Source: Lachnospiraceae bacterium (lineage in GTDB: Bacteria; Bacillota; Clostridia; Lachnospirales; Lachnospiraceae). Taken from it: a stretch of DNA of 42,556 bases. The DNA lies in NCBI GenBank assembly GCA_016282915.1, contig JAEELW010000050.1, positions 1 through 42,556 on the forward strand. The letters run 5' to 3'. Position numbers and translations under genes: made by a program. Shown here piece by piece: positions 15,908-26,000 of this stretch (positions within the stretch are counted from its first letter, which is position 1; each line of letters begins with the position of its first letter). The notes under the pieces were generated by a model, which was not told the origin of the DNA, ran no database searches, and saw only the letters and a program-made list of their open reading frames with translations.

Positions 15908-17053
15908 ATGACCTGCAGAAAATGCGGAACGGAACTGAAGGATTATGAGCAGATCTGCTATAAATGCGGAACGCCGGTTTCCGGACGTGAAGGAGCAAGG
16001 AAGATCAGAAAGAAGCTGCCGGCGTGGCCGTTTATGATCGCGGGAGGAGTGCTGCTTCTGCTGGCGGTCGTGATCCTCTTTGGCTTTATACTGAGGGGTT
16101 CGGACGAAGAAGATAGTGAAGCGCTGGCGGAGCCGACGGAGAAAGCCGTACCCACGGCAGAGGCAAAAGCAACGGAGGCATCGAAGCCCACGCCTTCAAA
16201 AAAGCCCGAAGAGGAAGAAACGGATCTGCTGGAGGTGTATACACCGATCCTGGAGAGAGAGGATATACGCGATCCGAAATACGACCTGGCCTATATCAAT
16301 GACGATGATATCCCGGAACTGATCGAGATCGCTTATGATATGGATAACATGGGACCGGCCCAGTTTGAGCTTTTCAATATCTATACGGTCCGCGACGGAG
16401 AAGCGGTAAAGATCGACCACGGACATACCTACGGGGGATATTTTGAACGGAAGGATTTTGTCAAGGCGGGGCAGGAGGATCAGTTTCTGCTGGCATATTT
16501 TAAGAGTGTTTTTGAAGAAGGAACATCCCTGCTGTGGACCGAGTATGACTGGGAGGCATCCCGGCGCGGCGCTCCGGAAGAGGAGTGCTTCCCGGAGGGA
16601 GGAGTGTGTTACCGGTCCGACAACGGAGTGGAGAAACGGATCAGCAATGCGGAATACGAGGCGGAGCTTGCGAAATACGGCAGTATGATCCGGAGGAGAG
16701 ACCTGAGCAGAGCCGGAGTGGAAGGCATCCTTTCGGGTCTGAAGGACGGCGGCAGCATATGGCCGGAGGGAGAAGGCGAAATGGAGGCAACGCCCACGCC
16801 GATCCCGACACCGTCACCCACGCCGGTACCGGAAGATGCAGCCGAAGAGCCTGTCCTCTATACCGTGGAGGTAACGGCGGAGGATGATCATGTGAATTTC
16901 CGCGAGGGACCGGGAACGGATTATCCCATCATCGAGCCGATCCCCAACGGCACGCATCTGTCCATACTTGAGGATAGGGAAACCTGGCTGAGGATCAGCT
17001 ATAACGGAAGGAGCGGCTGGGTCGCCACCACGCAGGTGACAAAGCTGCAGTAG
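15908..17053 (+). CDS. Zinc-ribbon membrane protein with C-terminal SH3b domain
   Basis: 381 residues from ATG 15908, chosen because GGAGG lies 6 nt upstream and the protein then begins MTCRKCG like its relatives in this window. The zinc ribbon (CRKC, CYKC) is followed by one membrane span (about 44-66), an acidic linker, and an outer domain of about 170 residues beginning near VYTPILERED, with LAYINDDDIPELIEI, reminiscent of DxDGDGxPEL-type domains of Clostridia. Then come a PTPIPTPSPTP linker and a bacterial SH3 domain (VNFREGPGTDYPIIEPIPNG, ending SGWVATTQV). SH3b domains usually bind peptidoglycan. The predicted layout is zinc ribbon inside and wall-binding domain outside. A good terminator follows at 17137. 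Confidence 0.85.
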   Translation: MTCRKCGTELKDYEQICYKCGTPVSGREGARKIRKKLPAWPFMIAGGVLLLLAVVILFGFILRGSDEEDSEALAEPTEKAVPTAEAKATEASKPTPSKKPEEEETDLLEVYTPILEREDIRDPKYDLAYINDDDIPELIEIAYDMDNMGPAQFELFNIYTVRDGEAVKIDHGHTYGGYFERKDFVKAGQEDQFLLAYFKSVFEEGTSLLWTEYDWEASRRGAPEEECFPEGGVCYRSDNGVEKRISNAEYEAELAKYGSMIRRRDLSRAGVEGILSGLKDGGSIWPEGEGEMEATPTPIPTPSPTPVPEDAAEEPVLYTVEVTAEDDHVNFREGPGTDYPIIEPIPNGTHLSILEDRETWLRISYNGRSGWVATTQVTKLQ

Positions 17054-17136
17054 AAGGCTGCCGTATAATGAAAAAGAGCTGCTGAGCTCACCGGACGGGA
17101 TCGTATTCACCCCGGGCATAAGCGTAAAATCTATCG

Positions 17137-17165
17137 AAAAGCTTCGTTGGCAGACGGAGCTTTTT
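17137..17165 (+). terminator. Rho-independent terminator
   Basis: aaaagcttcgt (17137-17147) pairs over 11 bp with acggagctttt (17154-17164) around a 6-nt loop, one G-T wobble, and runs into TTTTT. It closes the zinc-ribbon SH3 gene and separates it from the HD-GYP gene. Confidence 0.8.
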
Positions 17166-17252
17166 GTGTTATGTTATTGGTAGTACTTTTATATTGTTTG
17201 TCACGGCTTGAAGAACTCAGACAGGATGATTTTACGGAATGGGGTGATCTTT

Positions 17253-19427
17253 GTGACAGGAACGGGATCGGAAGATTTTGCTGAAAAAAGAAGCGGAAAG
17301 CACTTGTTGGTCCAGATCGCATTTTATGCCTGCATGGTGCTGCTGAATTACGTCCTTTCCGGACTTATGGGTGTTCTGAAGCTGCCGCTGTTCATGGATA
17401 ATGTGGGCACGCTGCTGGCTTCGGCGCTGGGAGGCTATCTTCCCGGTATCTTTGTGGGTTACGCCAATAATATCATCAATATGTTCAGCGATCCCACCAA
17501 CGCCTATTATGTGGTGCTGTCTACGATGATCGCCGCCTGCGGGGCCTGGTTTGGCAGGAAAGGGTATTTTGACCGCTTTGGCAGGGCGCTGCTCACGGTT
17601 CCGGTCTTTGCTTTTATCGGAGGCGTTCTGGGTTCGATCCTGACTTATCTGCTCTACGGCTTCGGCATGGGAGAGGGGATCAGCGCGCCCTTTGCAAAGG
17701 AGCTTCTGGAGAGCGGGACGCTGAACGTCTTCAGTGCCCAGATGATCTCGGATGTGGTCATCGACCTGATCGACAAGGCGATCACCGTTTTGCTGGTCTT
17801 TATCATCCTGAAGCTGATCCCGAAAAAGGTAAAACCCGGTCTCTGGCTGACCGGCTGGCGTCAGGCACCGCTTTCGGATGACGCCCTGACGGATGCAAAA
17901 AAGAATGCGACCCGCTCCTTTTCACTGCGGAGCAAGATCATTGCCATCATCTCCGTCATCATGGTCTGTGTGGCTGTTGTGACTACCGTGATCAGTTATT
18001 TCCTTTTCAACAGCTTCGCTCTGGAGCAGTATACCTACAGCTGTACCAGCGCTGCCAAGCTCGCGGCGGACCTGATCGATCCGGCCAAGGTGGATGAATA
18101 TCTTACGCTGGGAGAAAACGGACCGGATTACGGGGATATCGAAATGCGTCTCGAGAGCATACGCCATGGGAATCCCGATATCGAATATATCTATGTTTAC
18201 CGTTTTACCGACGAGGGTGTGCGGGTCATCTTTGATCTGGATACCGCCGAGGTGAAGGGACAGGAGCCCGGGACGCTCATCGAACTGGAGGATTATCTGA
18301 AACCGTATAAGGATGCTTTCCTTGCAGGAGAGGAAGTGGAGACCTTACTGGACGATACGGTCTACGGCCGTCTGATGACCGTATTCCATCCCATCTATGA
18401 CCTGAAGGGAAACTGCGTATGCTATGCGGCCGCGGATATCAAGGTGGAGGAGATCCACCTTTCCACGCTGAATTACATGACCAAGGTCTTCTCGCTCTTT
18501 ATCGGTTTTTATATCTTTATCCTGGCTCTGTGCATCTGGCTGGTGGATTATCATCTGATCTATCCGATCGCGGCAATGACCATGTCGGCCAGGAAATTTG
18601 CCTATGACAGCGAAGAAGCGAGAGAGGTGAGCGTAGACCGCCTGCAGCATCTGGAGATCGCTACCGGCGATGAGATCGAAAACCTGTATGATTCCCTTTC
18701 CAAGACCATCGGCGAGACCGTGGGCTATCTGGAAGCCGTAAAGGAGAAGGGCGACGAGATCGCCCATATGCAGAACGGTCTGATCTATATCCTCGCGGAT
18801 ATGGTGGAGAGCCGCGACAAGAATACGGGTGATCACGTGCGCAAGACGGCAGCCTATGTGCGGCTCATCATGAAGAAGATGAAGGAAAAGGGTGTCTATG
18901 CGGATATGCTCACAGATGAGTATACGGAAGATGTGGCGAATTCGGCACCTCTGCATGACGTGGGCAAGATCATGGTTTCGGATACCATACTGAACAAGCC
19001 CGGAAAACTTACGGATGAGGAATTTGCGGCGATGAAGAGCCATACGACTGCAGGCAGCCGGGTCATAGAGAGCGCTATGTCTCTGGTTTCCGACAGCAGC
19101 TACCTGCAGGAGGCCAGGAATCTTGCCACCTATCACCATGAAAGGTGGGACGGAAAGGGCTATCCCAGCGGCAAGGCCGGTGAAGATATCCCGCTTTCGG
19201 CACGTATCATGGCGGTGGCGGATGTCTTTGATGCACTGGTGTCCAAACGCAGCTATAAGGAACCCTTCAGCTTTGAAAAAGCCATGAACATCATACAGGA
19301 GGGAGCCGGGAGCCAGTTCGACCCGCGGATCGCACAGATCTTTGTGGACGCGGAGGAGGAAGTGCTCGAGATCACCCGTACCCATCAGTCCCTGCTGGGG
19401 CCGAAAACGGACATACAGGGAGACTGA
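17253..19427 (+). CDS. Membrane HD-GYP phosphodiesterase with ECF-like N-terminal domain
   Basis: 724 residues from GTG 17253, preferred over the TTG at 17208 because GGGGTGAT ends 5 nt before it. An N-terminal block of about five hydrophobic segments (for example NVGTLLASALGGYLPGIFVG) resembles substrate-binding membrane domains of ECF/LytS-like proteins. A second part has a span near 230, a periplasmic sensor of about 150 residues, another span and a HAMP-like linker. The C-terminal 220 residues are an HD-GYP domain: GDHVRKTAAY, the HD pair in LHDVGKI, then YHHERWDGKGYP. HD-GYP enzymes hydrolyse c-di-GMP to GMP or pGpG using bound metals; the key residues are present. It would lower c-di-GMP in response to an external or membrane signal. 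It stands alone, convergent with the second CAP gene. Confidence 0.88.
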   Translation: MTGTGSEDFAEKRSGKHLLVQIAFYACMVLLNYVLSGLMGVLKLPLFMDNVGTLLASALGGYLPGIFVGYANNIINMFSDPTNAYYVVLSTMIAACGAWFGRKGYFDRFGRALLTVPVFAFIGGVLGSILTYLLYGFGMGEGISAPFAKELLESGTLNVFSAQMISDVVIDLIDKAITVLLVFIILKLIPKKVKPGLWLTGWRQAPLSDDALTDAKKNATRSFSLRSKIIAIISVIMVCVAVVTTVISYFLFNSFALEQYTYSCTSAAKLAADLIDPAKVDEYLTLGENGPDYGDIEMRLESIRHGNPDIEYIYVYRFTDEGVRVIFDLDTAEVKGQEPGTLIELEDYLKPYKDAFLAGEEVETLLDDTVYGRLMTVFHPIYDLKGNCVCYAAADIKVEEIHLSTLNYMTKVFSLFIGFYIFILALCIWLVDYHLIYPIAAMTMSARKFAYDSEEAREVSVDRLQHLEIATGDEIENLYDSLSKTIGETVGYLEAVKEKGDEIAHMQNGLIYILADMVESRDKNTGDHVRKTAAYVRLIMKKMKEKGVYADMLTDEYTEDVANSAPLHDVGKIMVSDTILNKPGKLTDEEFAAMKSHTTAGSRVIESAMSLVSDSSYLQEARNLATYHHERWDGKGYPSGKAGEDIPLSARIMAVADVFDALVSKRSYKEPFSFEKAMNIIQEGAGSQFDPRIAQIFVDAEEEVLEITRTHQSLLGPKTDIQGD

Positions 19428-19449
19428 CGGGGAGTATTGGCAGGCGGTA

Positions 19450-21210
19450 TTATTTTACCGTCACCGGAATGAGGTATTCCTGTCCGTCCACAACTGCCCG
19501 GAGTATGGTATCTCCGGCGCAGACGGAATGGAGCCGTACTTTATTATTCTTCGGCTGCTCTGTGATCAGGACGCATGTGTTCTCATCGACGCTCCACTGC
19601 ACATCGGTATAGGGACTGACGTTATTCAGGGTGACGGTTTTGTATTTTCCTTCTTTCATCTTTACGGCATTCGGCGTTTTGGGGATGCGGACCTTCAGTG
19701 TGGCGCTGCAGGAAGCGGCATTTTTCCCCTCACCGATGATACAGCTGACCTTGATGCTTCCGTTTTTCAGGGCAGTGATCGTCCCGCTGTCATCGGAAAG
19801 ATAAGCCGCTTTGGCGGAGGAGGGGATGGACCAGCGGATGGGCTGACCCTCCGGAAGCCCCGTGATGAAGGCATTCAGATCCAGGGTATCGTGTACATAG
19901 TTCAGATCCTCGGTAAATTTCAGGACCGGTTTTGTTACCAGCAGGGAGTAGGTGGCAAGCAGTACGGATCTCCCGGAGAAGTCTCCGTATATCTTTATCG
20001 TTGCCGATCCGGCCTTTTTTCCTTTTACCAGACCTTTGGCACTGACACCGGCGACCTGTTTGTTATCGGAAACATAACGGAGTACGCCGCGGTAGTTTTC
20101 GCTGACGGCTGCGGCAGCTGCTCCGGAAATATCCAGTTTCTGTTTTACGGCGATCGCTGCAGTTCCTGCATCCACAGCCTCGATCTCCACCTCCGGAGCA
20201 GGAGGCAAGGGATCGGCATTACCGGGTACCGTGACGGTAAATTCTTTTGTTCCGTAACCGGGAGCGGAGACCGTGATCACAGCGGTACCGGCCTTCAGTG
20301 CTTTCAGACGGCCCGTATCCGATACCGACACGACAGCCTCGTTATCGGAAGAAAAAGTGATCCCGTCGATCTGTGCTTCCAGCTTTTTATCCTTGATCTC
20401 CCAGCTTCGGTCATTGATACTGAGCGCGAGGATCCGTATATCAGCGGTTTTTCCTTTTTTCAGGGTATCGGGAACGATCGTCTCGAAACGGATGAGATTG
20501 CTGTAAAAATCGATCCGGCGTTCGGTATACTCGGCTTTTTTGGGTATGACCAGTTCATCGGCATGGTCAACACCGATGTAGAAGAAGCAGACAAAACCGT
20601 TATCGCGGTGTCTTACACAGCCCAGGCCGATGTCACGGTTTACATAGGTACAGCCGCAATCCAGCGACTGTTCGAGAAGACGCCTGATCTTCTCGTCGAA
20701 CCACGCTTTTGCGATGGCATCACAGTCGTAATCATCAACGAGTTTACCTCCCCAGAATTCGGCCCAGGTGCAGGCCGCCTGGACATTTAATGCGGTGACG
20801 CTCTCGGGGAAAAAGTCATTTGTTCCGTTAGGACGGGTACCCCCGTTCATCAGATAGAGCTCGCTTGCACGGCCGATCGCTCCCTCACTCAGGCCTTCGG
20901 ACAGACGGAATTCCTCTCCTTTTTCCCGGCTCCATTCCCGGATCAGCTCGTATATCTTACTCATCAGATCATACAGGATATCTTCCCGGATCGTCAGGCT
21001 TCCTTTCTCACCGTTCCCTTCTTCCTCTTCCGGTGAAGATATCGGAAATTCTTCCCCGGGATCAAAGAACATTACGGAATCCTCTGTATAGACTGGATCC
21101 GTTTCATCCGCTTCGTTGTCTCCGGCATCTGCTCTTAAAAAGAAGCCTCCGAAAGCCAGGATCATTGTGAAAAGCATGGCTGCAAACATTTCCGTTTTTC
21201 TGATCTTCAT
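19450..21210 (-). CDS. Secreted CAP/Big2 protein, paralogue of the 11081 gene product
   Basis: 586 residues from ATG 21210; AGGAGG on the minus strand ends 5 nt before it, whereas an in-frame GTG 6 nt upstream overlaps the ribosome-binding site. A signal peptide (MKIRKTEMFAAMLFTMILAF) leads into a short acidic stretch, a CAP-like domain (about 75-230, with YELIREWSREKG and TRPNG), then Big2/Ig-like domains sharing phrases with the larger protein, for example LKALKAGTAVITVSAPGYGT, YSLLVTKPVLKFTEDLNY and ITGLPEGQPIRWSIP. It lacks the propeller-like part and the Pro/Thr linker. The usual CAP His/Glu positions are lost and at least five cysteines lie in the domain. It is probably a surface or secreted binding protein. 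Its promoter region resembles that of the paralogue. Confidence 0.85.
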   Translation of the reverse strand: MKIRKTEMFAAMLFTMILAFGGFFLRADAGDNEADETDPVYTEDSVMFFDPGEEFPISSPEEEEGNGEKGSLTIREDILYDLMSKIYELIREWSREKGEEFRLSEGLSEGAIGRASELYLMNGGTRPNGTNDFFPESVTALNVQAACTWAEFWGGKLVDDYDCDAIAKAWFDEKIRRLLEQSLDCGCTYVNRDIGLGCVRHRDNGFVCFFYIGVDHADELVIPKKAEYTERRIDFYSNLIRFETIVPDTLKKGKTADIRILALSINDRSWEIKDKKLEAQIDGITFSSDNEAVVSVSDTGRLKALKAGTAVITVSAPGYGTKEFTVTVPGNADPLPPAPEVEIEAVDAGTAAIAVKQKLDISGAAAAAVSENYRGVLRYVSDNKQVAGVSAKGLVKGKKAGSATIKIYGDFSGRSVLLATYSLLVTKPVLKFTEDLNYVHDTLDLNAFITGLPEGQPIRWSIPSSAKAAYLSDDSGTITALKNGSIKVSCIIGEGKNAASCSATLKVRIPKTPNAVKMKEGKYKTVTLNNVSPYTDVQWSVDENTCVLITEQPKNNKVRLHSVCAGDTILRAVVDGQEYLIPVTVK

Positions 21211-21251
21211 AGACACCTCCTGTAAAACTGCACCATTCCGCCTGTAATAAA

Positions 21252-21314
21252 ATCATATCACCCCTGTCTTTTTTCAGGATGTTTTCCGATAAAATGCAGC
21301 TTTGTACTGACGGA
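21252..21314 (-). promoter_or_regulatory. Paired 21-bp-spaced repeats and -10 box upstream of the second CAP gene
   Basis: On the minus strand TCCGTCAG (complement of 21307-21314) and TTTATCGG (complement of 21286-21293) are 21 bp apart, followed by 28 bp and TATGAT (complement of 21252-21257). It is the weakest of four similar sites, with one base less spacing, but shares TTTATCGGAAAA exactly with the paralogue's site. The -10 box lies about 42 nt from the ATG. Confidence 0.5.
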
Positions 21315-21521
21315 CAGCACATTGCTGATCAAAGCAGGGCATGCGGCTGCATGGAGGAGCACCCCGGGCCGGGACCGGTTTTCCGATAAATTCACACGCT
21401 TAATATGGAAATAAGGGCGGAATAATGATAAGATGATGCCAGGGTCAGAAGCTCATGAGACCGTCAGCAATCCGTAAGCAGCAGAAAGAGCAAAATACGA
21501 ACTGGCCTCAGGAGGATCATC

Positions 21522-22958
21522 ATGAAGGAATATATCAAAGGTGCAAATCCCTATATGCCGCTCTGGGAGCATGTCCCGGACGGAGAGCCCAGGGTCTTTG
21601 AGCATGAGGGTGAAAAGAGGGTCTATGTGTACGGCTCTCACGATATCGAGAAGGATCAGTATTGCGGAAGGGACTATGTCGTATGGTCGGCACCGGTGGA
21701 CGACCTGACGGACTGGAAATGTCACGGGGTAATTTATCGGACACATTATGATTCCATCCTTTATGCGCCGGATGTGGTAAAAAAAGGAGATACCTATTAT
21801 CTCTATGCTGCAGAGAAAAAGGGAAGTCTCGTGGTGGTGGCATCCGCCAAAACGCCCTGGGGTCCCTTTGAAGATCCCGTGGAAACAAAGCTGGGTTTCG
21901 ATCCCGGTGTACTGGTGGATGACGACGGAAAGGTCTACGCCTACTGGGGCGGCTGCGCGGCGCCCTGCTATATCGCGGAAATGGAAGAGGATATGGCGAC
22001 GATCAAAGAAGGAACGCTGGTGGAGAATCCCCTGGGCCACTCCACCTGCCCCTGGGATCCGAAGGATGACGGGCACATCTCGCTGATCGATGCCTTTTTC
22101 GAAGCCTCCAGTCCCCGGAAGGTTCTGGGGAAATATGTATATCTCTATTCGAAACGTTATGAAAAGCCGGTTCCCGAATTGGGTGTATTTGAGCCCTGCA
22201 ACGGTTTTCTGTCCTACCGGATCGCCGAGACTCCCTTCGGTCCCTTCCATGACGGCGGCGATATCAGTTTTAACGGCGGCGAGATCCTTCATGACAGCGA
22301 AGGCCGCGGCACCATGACCTACCAGTGGGGCAATAACCACGGTTCCATCATGGAAGTGAACGGAAAGTGGTACATATTCTATCACCGGCAGACCGGTGTG
22401 AACGAGTATTCCCGCCAGGCCATGCTGGAGCCCGTGGATGTGGCACTTGGGACCGACGGGAAGCTCTATATCGGAGACGTGAAATACCTGGAGGGAGAGC
22501 CGGTCTCTTCAAAACCGGTAGAGATGACTTCCCAGGGAGCCCATATCAACGGTCTGGATGCGTATAAGTGGATCTCGGCCGGCTATGCCTGCCACATCTA
22601 CGGCAGCCGGAAAAGGGCTTATGTGCGCCCGGGCTACGAACAGAGAGAGGATCTCTCCACGTCGGTGGTTGATATCACTTCCGGCACGACAGTGGGCTTC
22701 CGTTATCTGCAGTTTGGTGTGAATACGGCGAAAAGCGTAAGCGTGGTCCTGGAGGAAGCAAAAAAACTCAAAGTGCTGGTCCGCCTGGATTCGTATAAAG
22801 GACGCGTGATCTCCGTACTGGACTTTACGGGCAGTGAGAAGGAACTGACAGCGGAACTGGCCTGCGGCGTGATCGGAAAGCATGCGGTCTATTTTGAATT
22901 CCGTTCCGATGCGCCGGAGGAGAGTTATATATTTGACAGATTCACTTTTGACCGTTAA
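21522..22958 (+). CDS. Family 43 glycoside hydrolase with C-terminal carbohydrate-binding-like domain
   Basis: 478 residues, no signal peptide, so cytoplasmic. The start (ANPYMPLWEHVPDGEPRVFE, then VYVYGSHD) and the body (APDVVKKGDTYYLYAA, LGFDPGVLVDDDGKVYAYWG) are typical of five-bladed GH43 enzymes. DPGVLVDDDG carries the probable pKa-modulating Asp and FFEASSPRK the probable general-acid Glu. The last 110 or so residues (from about 365) look like a beta-sandwich of the CBM6 type. GH43 enzymes are mostly beta-xylosidases and alpha-L-arabinofuranosidases; which applies cannot be read from the sequence. Being intracellular, it would act on imported oligosaccharides. AGGAGG precedes the ATG. 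No transporter or regulator lies beside it. Confidence 0.92.
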   Translation: MKEYIKGANPYMPLWEHVPDGEPRVFEHEGEKRVYVYGSHDIEKDQYCGRDYVVWSAPVDDLTDWKCHGVIYRTHYDSILYAPDVVKKGDTYYLYAAEKKGSLVVVASAKTPWGPFEDPVETKLGFDPGVLVDDDGKVYAYWGGCAAPCYIAEMEEDMATIKEGTLVENPLGHSTCPWDPKDDGHISLIDAFFEASSPRKVLGKYVYLYSKRYEKPVPELGVFEPCNGFLSYRIAETPFGPFHDGGDISFNGGEILHDSEGRGTMTYQWGNNHGSIMEVNGKWYIFYHRQTGVNEYSRQAMLEPVDVALGTDGKLYIGDVKYLEGEPVSSKPVEMTSQGAHINGLDAYKWISAGYACHIYGSRKRAYVRPGYEQREDLSTSVVDITSGTTVGFRYLQFGVNTAKSVSVVLEEAKKLKVLVRLDSYKGRVISVLDFTGSEKELTAELACGVIGKHAVYFEFRSDAPEESYIFDRFTFDR

Positions 22959-23065
22959 AAATGCAGCTGCTTACTGCCGCAGGCGGGCGTGCATAAAAAA
23001 AGCGGTTTTGTAAAAAAACGGCAGCAGAAGAAGCAGACAGCGCAATGATCTCAGGAGGTGTAAAG

Positions 23066-26000
23066 ATGAGGGGAGGAAAAAGAAAAATCAGCAGGACGAT
23101 CGCGGGGCTCGGACTGAGTGCCGTGCTCTGTTTCGGCAGTATCGGTGACAGTCTTGCAGCATTTCCGGTATACGCCGCGGGAGAGGATGAGGAGATTCTT
23201 CCCGGGGAAGCGGAGCTTTCCGATGAGGAGCTGCCTGCGGAGGCGGCAGACGGGGAAGAGAAGGAATTCCCGGAGGAAGGAGAAAGCGGATCCGGAGAGG
23301 CGGAGCTTTCCGAAGAAGAGAGCAGCTCCGATAATGATGCGGACGTGGAAGAAGAGAGTGCTTCCGATAATGAAGCGGAAGCGGAGCGCGGGGATGAGGA
23401 AGCCGTATCCGGAAATGAAGCACCCGAGGACGAAGAGGAGCCGGGAGAAGCACCGGAATGCGAAGGCGTGCTCGAAGAGGATCAGATGGATCCGAATCGT
23501 AAGGCATCGGAGCTGTGGATCACGAGCCTGGACGGTAACATATATTCCTACAGCGGCGATGCCCATCAGCCGCGTCCACGTGTCTATTTCGGCGACTGGC
23601 TGCTTACGGAGGGCAAGGACTACACCCTGAGCTGGGCGCATAATGTAAATGCCTATGTGATGGAGAATAAGGCTTATCCGAGTGAGGATGATTTTGAAGC
23701 GGCTCCGAGAGTCATCGTTAACATGAAGGGAAGCTATACGGGATCGACGCTGGTCTTCTTTGACATCCTTCCGGCCCCGCTGACGGACGGGAGGACTACG
23801 ATCAGTGAGACTACATTTCTTTATACCGGAAAGAAACAGAGCTACACGCCGAGTATCTATTTTAACGGAAAAGCCCTGAAATATCAGCAGGATTTTGATT
23901 TCGGCGTGATGGATGATGAAACGGGCAAGCTGAGAAAACTCACGGATGAGGAGCTTACCGGCCGGCCGGGTGAGGATGTCGGTACCATGGTCACTATCGA
24001 AGGAAAGGGCAATTTCGGTGAATACGCGTTTACCTCCCTGCTTATTTTTGACCGGGAGGCTGTGGATGTATCAAAGCTGAAGATATCTTCCATACCGGTA
24101 CAGCCTTATACGGGAAAAGAAGTCACTTCCGATACCCTCACGAAAAAGGGGAAGCCTTATGAGCTGAGTGTGAGCTATGGCGGAACGAAGCTGGTAAAGG
24201 GCGTGGATTATACGATCACCGATCCCGTGATCTCCGTGGATCCCGGGAAATACTGCTTTTTGATCCGGGGCATGGGGAGTCCGGGAACGAACGGACTGGT
24301 CTTCCTCGGGGAAAAAGCCGTGAGCTTTACGATCAGCGCATCCATCAAGTCGGCAACGGTCAGCGGCGTCCAGGCTTCTTATGAAGTAAAGCCGGGGTTG
24401 GAACGTATCCGCCCGGAGGAAGAACTTGTCAGCTTAAGCCTCGGCGGCGTTGAAATCCCGAAACACGCCTATACCGTCAGCTATAAAAAAGATGATAAAG
24501 CCGGCACGGCTACCATGACTTTTACCGGAAAGAACGGCTATACCGGAAAGAAGACCGTAAAGTATAAGATCGTTCCCACCGATATCAGCACCGTCAAGTG
24601 TGAGATCGCTGCGGGACATTATCTCAAAAAAGGCGGGAAAGCCCCGGTCACGCTGAAAGCGGGAACTTATACGCTGACAGAGGGAAAGGATTATACCTTA
24701 AGCTATAAGAACAATAAAACGACCAGCGCCATGGCAAAGAAGCCGCCTGTGGTCATCATCAAAGGAAAAGGCTTCTATTCCGGCAAGACAGAAAAAGAAT
24801 TTGTGATCGAAAAAACTGCTTTTTCCCAAGCCGCGGGGATCTGCGTTGCGGCAGCCGACAAAGTGTGGACGGGCAAAGCAGGAGGCTATACCACAAAGGT
24901 AAAGGTCACGGACGCGGAAGGCTCGACGCTCAAGGCCGGCGTTGATTATGAAAAGGAGATCGTTTACCTGAAAGACGGAGTCGTTCTGGGCAGCAGGGAT
25001 ACCGTGAACAGCGGGGATGTGATCACGGTACAGGTAAAAGGAAAAGGGAATTTCACGGACAGCGTGATCAGCGTGGGATACCGTATCCTGGATAAGGGGT
25101 ATGATATCGGTAAGGCGAGTGTTTCCGTAAAGGATCAGAATTATAACGGGGGCTACGAGCCGGTCACGATCCCTCTTTCGGATGAGTTCTTTACTGTAAA
25201 GCTTGGCGGAAAGCAGCTGAAGCTTGTGCCGGATCCCGCCACAACGCCGGGGGAAGACGGTTTTGCGGTGCTGGAGGACAGCTACCGGAACAATACGAAG
25301 TGCGGCACGGCTTCCGTTATGATCTGCGGCGTGGGGATCTACGGCGGAACAAAGGTCGTGAAGTTTAAGATCAATCCGATGAAGATCAAGGGGATCAGCC
25401 CGGTGAAGTATATACCCAAGCCCGAAAAGTGCCTCGAGGTCACGGACTTCGGTGCGATCCCCGATGACGGCGTGGATGATACCGGCGCCATCAATTCGGC
25501 CATCAGCGCGGCAGCGGCAGATGAGGAAAATGAGCATAAGCTGTATTTCCCTGCCGGGAAATATAATGTGGGCGCGTCGGGCAGCATCATGCTTGATAAG
25601 AGCGGCGTCAGTCTGGTCCTGGACGGGGAGGCCGAGCTCTATGTGGCGGCTAAGGGCAGTGACGGATATAATGTGCTCCTTATCCGGGCGGATGATGTGA
25701 GTATACGTGGCGGCGTGCTTGCCGGCGAGCGTTTCCGGCATCCGGGCGGAAGCGTCGGTCAGTACGGAATGGGAATATCCATCGACAGGGGGAAGAATAT
25801 CACGATCCGCGATATGGTGATCAAAGATAACCGCGGCGACGGTATCTACATCAATGACGGCGGAAACAAGACCGTCAGCAATGTAACGATCAGGAATTGT
25901 GAGATTTTCGACAATGCCCGGAACAATATCGGTGTGATCCGGGCCGATTACCTGACCATAGAGAAATGCCACATGTACTATGAGCATGACGGTCATTCAC

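Noticed and set aside
19342-20790. 482-codon plus-strand ORF
   Set aside because: It lies antisense to the CAP/Big2 gene at 19450-21210, which has a signal peptide, ribosome-binding site and paralogue. The antisense frame is open through codon bias only.
24698-25996. 432-codon minus-strand ORF
   Set aside because: Antisense to the beta-helix gene; no ribosome-binding site or domain, and the sense frame has clear homology.
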